A DNA stretch of 64,000 nucleotides from Motacilla alba alba (Eukaryota > Chordata > Aves > Passeriformes > Motacillidae). Shown here piece after piece: positions 56,785 to 64,000 of this stretch. Positions within the stretch are counted from its first letter, which is position 1, and each line of letters starts with the position of its first letter. A program made the translations under genes and the position numbers. Where the stretch lies: NCBI RefSeq assembly GCF_015832195.1, contig NC_052032.1:8066618-8130617 (forward strand), in the 5' to 3' direction. Below the pieces are notes generated by a model that ran no database searches, was not told the origin of the DNA, and saw nothing but the letters and a program-made list of their open reading frames with translations.

Positions 56785-57215
56785 GCTGGTGAGGCCTCAG
56801 GGTTTAGCTTTTATATTTTTCAGGTTCTGTACCGCTTTAGTGTGCAGTTCTGGGCTTCATATCAGGGATGGTGAGCTCTCTGCACAGAGCAGGGAGACAA
56901 AACAATTCCTGCTCCAGCTGGGGACCAAGGACAAATGATCCAAATCTCAGCCCAGGAGCACAAACAGCATGGGCTGGAGAGAGAAAACAAGCAGGGTGGG
57001 AGTGCCTGGGCTAAAGCTGGAACGGGACAATGAACTGCAAGGTGCAAATGGAGCAGAACTGATCAAAGGGAGAGACCCCATGACTGGTTGTGCATTTTGT
57101 GGCCACTTTGGGTTGTGCTGCCCAAGGTGGATCCATGGAGGCCTTTTAATAAATCCCTGCTTTATTCTTTAGCTCTGTCCAGCATCTCTTCCAGGTCAGC
57201 CTTCAGAAGGCATCA
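56785..57215 (+). mobile_element. Degraded CR1 scrap followed by the 3' part of a passerine LTR
   Basis: GGTGAGGCCTCA and GTGCAGTTCTGGGCTTC near 56785-56870 recall an internal CR1 segment. From about 56890, text through AACTGCAAGGTGCAAATGGA, TGGTTGTGCATTTTGTGGCC and CCTTTTAATAAATCCCTGC, ending AAGGCATCA at 57215, resembles a common passerine LTR with AATAAA at 57149-57154. Its 5' end and target duplication were not found. Confidence 0.5.
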
Positions 57216-57269
57216 CTGGCACTCCTCCCATCCGCACAGCACCCAGCAGAGCGGTACCCAACCCACCAC

Positions 57270-57490
57270 AGGACCCGGCGGTGGCTCGGTGGTACCAAAC
57301 CTGCACTGCCCGGTTCCTGCGGGGCTTTTGCGGCCGCTGGGGTCCCCGCGGAGGGGACAGCCCCGGGCCCGCCGCCGGCATCACTAGATGGTGCTCACGG
57401 CTGCCTTTTCCCGAGCTCCCGGAGCAGCGGAGCCGCGCCCGGGGATGCTCAGGGGGCTCCTGGGGGTCGCCGGAGCCTTGGGAGTCGCTG
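57270..57490. promoter_or_regulatory. CpG-rich patch
   Basis: Dense CG dinucleotides (GCGGCCGCTGGGGTCCCCGCG, GGGCCCGCCGCCGGC) occur directly after the LTR. It could be a small CpG island or a GC-biased patch; no gene start is visible. Confidence 0.3.
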
Positions 57491-59693
57491 CCATTGATGA
57501 CAACACGAGGAAGATGTTCCCCATCTCTCCGCTTGTCCCCAGGCTGTCAGGGGGGAGGAACAGAGTCGAGGTGCTGAAGGATGTGTCCCTGGCGTGTTGA
57601 TGGAACTCTGCTGCTCCTCCCAAGGATCAGCCCCTGTCCCCAGCCTCCTGCAGCTCCCCGGGGCTGCCAGGGCCGTGAGTCAGTGCAGGCAGCCCTGCGC
57701 CACATCCTGCGGGACAAACCCACACAGGAGCAGGACACGCTCAGGGCGCTCTCACAAGGAATTGCTGCCTCATGACTAAACATCAACGGACAGGAAAAAA
57801 AAAACCAAAAAAATGAACCATGACCATCAATTTAACTCAAACCCATCGGCGAGGCCCCAGCCCAGAGGAAAGGCTGGTGGGGGTGTCGTGGTGTGAAGCA
57901 GATGCAGGCAGAGGGGCTGGGTGTGTTGGTGAGGGCTGCTCCAAAGCAGCTCCTTGCTGAGAGCTGGTGACCTGGGTGGCAGGGAGCTCGCTGGGGTGGC
58001 CTCTGCTGGGACAGCTTCTTGGCTTTATTTTTATAAATAATGAGCTATTCCTCAGCAGCTCGTTGGGGCACGAGGGAGAGGAGCAGCTGGGATTGCACTG
58101 ACACGCAAAACCGGGGGGGAAGTTCCAAACCCGCTCTGGCTCCCGGCAAGTCCCCGAGTCCCCTTCCCTGGGCACAGTAGAGCACGAGAGGCTGCCAGCC
58201 CACAGGCTGCAACTAATTAAAAACCCACTCCAGCCTGCAACTGGGACCTTCATTTTGCTTTATCATCCCCTTCCTCCTAGGTTTTGAGGTTAGAAAAGCG
58301 CCAGCCCCACACAACATCCAGAGTTCTGGTGGGCGAGGCTGGGTGTCAGACACCCTTGGAATTTTGTTATGGATGAACTGAGGAGCAAATGAAGCCATTC
58401 AGGTACAATTGTCACTACACAGTCCTGCCATGGTCAGGAAAAAATTCAGGCTACATCAGCAGCAGATTTCCTGCTGTGGGATCTGATCTGCCCTTGGTGA
58501 TGCCAGGACTGGGCTGGTGTTGGGAGTGTTTTCAATCCCACAATAAAAATGTCTGGGCAAAGCAAAGCCTGCCCTGCAGAGCAGAAAGAGAAGGAGTGGG
58601 AAGGACAGAGAGTGCTGGCCGTGGGGACACGCTGGCCTGCAGTGAGCTGGGAGGGGAAGGACACAGCTCCAGGAGAAATCTGAGGGAAAACCTAAGGAAG
58701 CAGAAGGGATGAGCCAGGGTGAGTTAAATACCCAGATTTTCACCCAGGACTGGAGCAGATCTGGCCCAACTGCAGGAGGATTTGGGATGGTTTTGGGGAG
58801 TGCAATGCCCATGGGATGGGTATCCCAAAGTGTCTCTATGCTCTGTGGGCACTGGGAGCTGCCTGACCTCCTGCTCTGCCCTGGGAATCCAGGGAGAGAG
58901 GGAAAAGGAGCTGGAGCAACACGAGTGAACCCAAATGTGTTTCCACTTAGCTGCTCCTCCGAGGCCAAATGATGTAACTCCCGTGAAGCCCTGCAAGATG
59001 TTGGCAGGAGGAGCCCAGTGACAACTCCAACTGTAAGTTCCTGAGCTAATGAGCACAAAAGTTGAATAAAAATAATAATAAAAAAGGGCTTCTTTTTTTT
59101 TTTTTTTTTTTTGGCCTAACACAGCGATCCTCCCCAGGACTGTTTTCTGAGCAGAGAACAGCGCAGTGAAGGAAAAATTCCAGCCCCAAAACCTCCTCTC
59201 TTCTGGGTCTAAAGGGGCCACCACCCATCAGGACAAGCTTTTCAAACCAATGGAGTTGGGTTTTCCTCATGCTGAGGAGATGCTGAGGCACATCCCTGCT
59301 GCAGAGGAACCTCCCTGCCACCCCCTTCTCCAGCTTTTATGGAGTTAACCCAAATCATTCCTCCTGAGGTTGGGTTTTTCTCTGTGTGTGTGTGTGTGTG
59401 TTACCAGTGAGGAATGTTTTACTACAGCTCTCCACACAGCCACCAGCCTCCAAATGGACCATGTTACAGGAGAGCTAAATATTGTGTCAGGGACCATGTG
59501 TTTCTTGTAAGACAGGCTTGAGCCACAACTGTGTAGGAAATTGTTTATCTCTCCCCCCTTCTCCCTCTGCCTGCCTTTATCCTCCCACAGATTGCGTGGA
59601 TGGCCGGGGCTGGCAATGGGAACTGTCCTGGGGATGCTGCTGGGTTTTTTTTACAGCTGGGACTGGAGGGAGGGCAACGGCAGGCCATGAAAT
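57491..59693. other. Intergenic stretch, no gene recognised
   Basis: Contains a 20-base poly-T at 59093-59112, preceded by an A-rich AATAAAAATAATAATAAAAA, and a (TG)9 microsatellite at 59383-59400. No gene seen. Confidence 0.55.
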
Positions 59694-60095
59694 GTCCCTT
59701 GCTGCTGGTGGCTTGTCCCTTTCTGCTGGAGATATGTCCCTTTCTGCTGGTGGCGTGTCCCCTTCTGCTGGTGGCATGTCCCTTTCCACTGGAGATATGT
59801 CCCCTTCTGCTGGAGATTTGTCCCCTTCTGCTGGTGGCTTGTCCCCTTCTGCTGGTGGCTTGTCCCTTTCCACTGGAGATATGTCCCTTTCTGCTGGAGA
59901 TTTGTCCCCTGCTGCTGGTGGCTTGTCCCCTTCTGCTGGTGGCTTGCTCCCTTCTGCTGGTGGCATGTCCCCTTCTGCTGGTGGCTTGTCTCTTTCTGCT
60001 GGTGGCTTGTCCCTTTCTGCTGGTGGCTTGTCCTTTTCTGCTGGTGGCATGTCCCTTTCTGCTGGAGACATGCTCCCTTCTGCTGGTCACTTCTC
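59694..60095 (+). repeat. 21-bp minisatellite, about 19 copies
   Basis: The unit is TGTCCCCTTCTGCTGGTGGC plus T, with variants TTTCC/CTTCC, GGTGGCA and GGAGATA. Since 21 is a multiple of 3, every frame repeats a heptapeptide and long frames are open on both strands. I regard them as artefacts. Confidence 0.95.
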
Positions 60096-63000
60096 CCTTT
60101 CTGCCCAGTGACACAAAAGTCCTGCTCCCAAGGGCCACGGGTGGCTCTGTCCCTAAATTTGGGTGCCATGAGGGACACTGGGAATGGCCAGCACCCTGAT
60201 GGGATCTGGCTCAGCACCACAACTGCCCGGGGAACCTCTGCTAGGGGGTTTGGATGGAGCTGCTCCAGGTGTGCACAGGGAAATTTGGCCACGGAAAATG
60301 TTGCAGCCCCAGGATCAGGGTGGAGATGAAGCTCCTCTGCTTTGCTGGAGATCTCGATGGCTGCAGGGTGGCTTACAGAGCCAGGGGGTTGATGCAGAAA
60401 TAGAGCAAAGTGTCTGAAAATTGATTTATTGCTGCTGCAGCCAACAGGGAGCAGAGCAGGGGCTGCTGCCCGTGCCACGGGTGGGACACGGATGTCACCG
60501 TGGGCAGGGTGAGGGCTGGGCTTGCACTTCCACTCCTGACTGGAAACTCAGCAGAGGCACCCCAGCAAAACCCCTTTTGCTGAGGCAGAGTCAGCAGATT
60601 TGGGATTTGTTTGTTCCCTGCACTGCTCTGCCAGAGGGATGGGAGGGAAACCTGAGCCCCTGGTGCCTTCTCTCCGTGTCCTTATCCATCCATCTCGACG
60701 CCGTCCCCAAATGGAAAAAGGCACTTTTCCTTTTTACTGTCTCTGCTCTCTCCTGGCCACGGCTCTGTACAAAAGCATAATTGTACATAAACATCTGATT
60801 TCTTTTACTTTGCCTCAGTAATAGCTTGTAGCAACCCTTTCCAACATCTATTAACGCTGTGCTGTGTATTGGATCCAGACTGCAGAGCCCCAAATGTGAC
60901 TGTCTTCCAATAAAGTGGGGGAAAGGCTGAACCCAGATCAAACATTTGCTCCCTGGTCAGTTTTAGATACAGTAAAATCTGCATCTCTGTAAGTTTACCA
61001 AAGGATCTTCCCTTTAAACACCTTGGGCTTTTCTCTGGGTGAGATCTTGGAGCTGAGGCCCAGCTGGAGGAGACTGATGATCCCTAAATTTCAGTATCCC
61101 GAGTTTCAGGCAGCTGAAGGAAATGCAGAGCTTGGAAAAGGGGCAGCACTTCCATTGGGAAATTGTCTTTATCTGGCCAAACCCAAAAATCCACCCGGGT
61201 TCTAATGACATAAAGGCATGGTAACCCTGACTGCGTCTCTGGGAATGGGAAAACCAGCCAGGGTTCAAACTTCCAGCTGGTTAAAAACCCTGGGAAGTGC
61301 CCTCTGCCCTTCCTTGTTAGAACACCATCAGGGTACTGGCCCAGATTCTTAAAATATCAGGTTTTTCTGCATAAATAAACCATAAATCTGCATTCTCAGC
61401 TCTGTTTTCTTCCCTTGGAGCATGACAGCATCACTGGCAGCGGCTGGTGTGAGATGACAGTGACAGCTCTGGACATCCCACTTCTCCCTCAGAGCGATCC
61501 AACAGATGATCCTTAATGAGAAAAGGACACTGAAGAGTTTGGCTCAGAGAGAAAAACTGTCTGGGAAGATCTGCCGGGGCTGTCTTGAGGTGTTCAGGCT
61601 TTGTAGGGCTGCTAAAAGCCATCAGATTGTTTTTCCTCTCCAGGAGAAGCAGCAATTTGGGGATTTCCCTGGCTCTGCTTTGCTTCTTGCTGCTGTCACT
61701 GGTCTAAATTGAGCTGGGTGAAGGAAAGTGGCTCCTGGTGCTTGGGATTATTAAAAAGTCTGACCTGAACCATGAGCTGGACCAGCCTTTCAGATACCAA
61801 CCTGCTTCACCACCAGCCAAATTTCTTGGACTGCAGCAGGGAATCTTCCCCTTTGATCCACCTTTGCTATGAAACAGCTTCAGATAAAACCGCTGAGCTC
61901 ATTTCTAGGAAAGAGAACAACCCAAATCTTGGAGCTGAGCAGCAGCAGGGAGCCCATCTTCAAACTGCATCTCCTCAGCAGCTTCAGAAGCAGAGCAGCT
62001 CATTTTTAACACCCTGCACAGCTCTTCAGCAATGATTAAAGCTCCTTAAATGTGCACCTTTTTCATCGCAGGCCCCGCTGCTGACAGGGTGCCAAGTACA
62101 ACAAACCCCATCAAAAGAGCCGTCCCTGTGATGGATTTAATTGTCCTTCTCTTGTTTTCTGAGCGAGGAGAGCTGGAGGAAGAATAAAATCTGGAGAAAA
62201 ATGTCCATCCTCGTGCAGAAATAACCCCCTGAAAGGCCGTGGAGGAGCCGGCCTGCAGCCACAGGCACTGAAAGGAACACGGGGAAATAATGCCCTAAAA
62301 TCCTTCTGAGGCCATTCATCACCATGGCTGCAGTGATCATCTCAGCAATAAATTCCCTTATCATCTGATTGGAATCTGATGTGAATGCCCTGCCTGTTAT
62401 TTCAGAGAGAGATGGGCTGGAACTGGTGGGTAATTGGTAGGAAAAATCGCTGGTTCTAGCAAAGATCTGATACCATCAGAGGAGTTACACCCTGAGAGAG
62501 GGGGATTAGAGAAATCTGTTTATACCCCAAGGGGTTTATTCATCCTGAATAAAGGTGTTCACTTCCCAGAGCCTTCCTCTCACACCCTGATTCTCCTTCA
62601 GGGGCATCTTGACATCAGAATTAACAGAGTTTTTTCCCCAGTCAGGAAAAGGAGCTGCTGTCTGTGCACAGCTGTCTGTAAAGATGATTAAAACCTTCTC
62701 ATCAAACTCCCATTAATTTATGCATTTATTTCTAAGTTGTCTCAGCAAAGACAACTCTAATTTCTTAATCATTCACATTACTCCCAGAGCTTCTGCAAGC
62801 ACCTCTGCTCTGCAAAATTTTTCACAGCCACACGGTGCCTGATGCAGGTTTTGTTCCTGTTTCTCTGCTGGAGAGACACGATTGGTTTATTAACATTTTT
62901 CTTTGCACCTGCAGGTCAACTTCCAGCCTGCTGTACCCAAATAATTGAGCCCAGGTTTGCAGGGAGAGCCTGCAGCCTAAACCAAAAATAGGACAACTGG

Positions 63001-64000
63001 AATTCTCTGGAGAGTGTTGGGGCAGAGCCAGCAGCAAATCCAGAGGTAAGATCCTGGCTTTGCTGCAGCAAACAATCCCTGTGCCCTGACTCGATGGAAC
63101 TTTGCCTTTCTCAAAGGTCTCTCCTGCTTTTTCCTTCCACTCCCCAGCTCGCAGGAGACAGAATTTCGGTGAGCATTCCTGCTTTTTAAATGAGCTCCCC
63201 AGAGGATTCTCAAGAACAAAGCTGCAAGGCAGGGCTGCAGGAGGACTGAGGCTGCTGCAGGAGCACCGGCACAGATTCCTAATAAAGCATCTGCATTCCT
63301 TGCACGGCTCTGACTGCAACTCCCCAGCGTGTCCTTCACCTTTCTGGGAAGGCAGAACTGGTGAGGGTGGTGGGAAAATTGCTTCACTGGAGCCAAAAGG
63401 GGTTTTGCAATCAGTTTTAGTGGAGCCAGGGCTGCTTTTAACCCTGTGTGTTCCCATCCCTCTGGACCACCCTGTGGGCTGCCAGTGCTTAAGAGGGATG
63501 GAGGAAAAAAAGAAATTATTCCTTTTCCATACGGATTCTCCCTGGGTGGTAGGGATGGCCCCAAACCTCCCTCTTCAGAAGCCTGGCTTTCTCTGCAAGG
63601 ATCCTGAAAAAATCCACCTTCCAGGCTCTACTCGTGAGTCCTGGAATGTGCCAGGCTGGGTGTGAGCACAGGATGATCATCCCTGTATCCTCTGTCCTTG
63701 GCTGGGAACAATCTGCTTCCTGCCCATGGCATCACCACGGGATGCCAGGGTTTGGTGACAAAACACTCCGGCAGCAAAATCCTTCCAAACCCAGAAAATT
63801 ACCCAGGGAGAAAATCTGGCTGGAGCTTTTCTCAATACTCTGTAAAACAGAGGTTTGACATCGGGCTCGGAGCAGGGACAGAGCGTCAGACCCCGAAACA
63901 GCGAGCGGAGCTTGGAGGGACGGATGGAAAATTTGAGCTCTGCATGAGCAGCATCTGAGACAGGAGGCTGGAACAGCTGCCCCGGCGCTGAACCGGCCCC
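60096..64000. other. Terminal intergenic stretch
   Basis: No protein gene or RNA gene recognised. An AATAAA at 60909-60914 follows single-copy, AT-rich sequence (60760-60908) that could be the 3' end of an unannotated transcript or a conserved element. Blocks 62130-62420 and 62640-62960 are also AT-richer and repeat-poor (CAGCAATAAATTCCCTTATC, CCCATTAATTTATGCATTTA) and may be conserved noncoding elements. The antisense 211-codon frame at 62822-63457 has no recognisable domain. Confidence 0.45.

Noticed and set aside
59482..60478. Open frames in several registers with heptapeptide repeats (PPAEGDK type)
   Set aside because: They are due to the 21-bp minisatellite; several registers on both strands are open, which argues against coding.
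62822..63457. 211-codon antisense frame
   Set aside because: No recognisable domain, scattered Cys and Pro, and no conserved start or splice context seen.
28300..64000. Search for COL5A1 (expected neighbour) exons
   Set aside because: No Gly-X-Y repeats, N-propeptide or laminin-G-like segment is readable in any frame.

Overview
The window looks like nuclear DNA of a songbird (Passeriformes). Vertebrate-type spliced exons of one recognisable gene sit in GC-rich sequence full of minisatellites, with avian CR1 LINE tails and long terminal repeats (LTRs) that resemble passerine endogenous retrovirus families. The density of minisatellites fits an avian microchromosome. The species and chromosome are inference; the gene identity is not in serious doubt.

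The only protein-coding gene I can support is the 3' half of RXRA, retinoid X receptor alpha, on the + strand. Six coding exons (9162-9331, 13447-13576, 16736-16868, 18170-18261, 19777-19882, 23525-23672) join in frame into 259 residues. These match human RXRA residues 204-462 with no insertion or deletion: the end of the hinge, the whole ligand-binding domain and the AF-2 helix, then TAG. All ten visible splice-site ends are GT/AG. The DNA-binding-domain exons are not present, so they lie upstream of base 1. The stop is followed by a long 3' UTR of about 4.6 kb, probably ending just after the AATAAA at 28269, and two minisatellites have expanded inside it.

Region by region: 1-9161 is RXRA intron with at least four retroelements, including a CR1 tail whose 60-bp segment is tandemly repeated seven times and is then split by an LTR. 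9162-23672 holds the exons and five introns; the third intron carries a 43-bp minisatellite, and the last carries a solo LTR with a perfect 6-bp target duplication ending 50 bp before the final exon. 23673-28300 is the 3' UTR. 28300-64000 is downstream intergenic sequence with no recognisable protein gene. It holds roughly ten large minisatellites, CR1 fragments, a 325-bp duplication, an odd AAATTC-rich island, two CpG-rich patches and several AT-richer, low-repeat blocks that look like candidate conserved noncoding elements. In human and chicken the neighbour on this side is COL5A1 (recalled, not seen here); no collagen exon is visible.

I found no bacterial-type features, no CRISPR array, no tRNA or rRNA gene, and no convincing new protein system. 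The most notable structures are the retroelement insertions that stop about 50 bp short of two RXRA splice acceptors, and the unusual density and variety of minisatellites in and after the gene.
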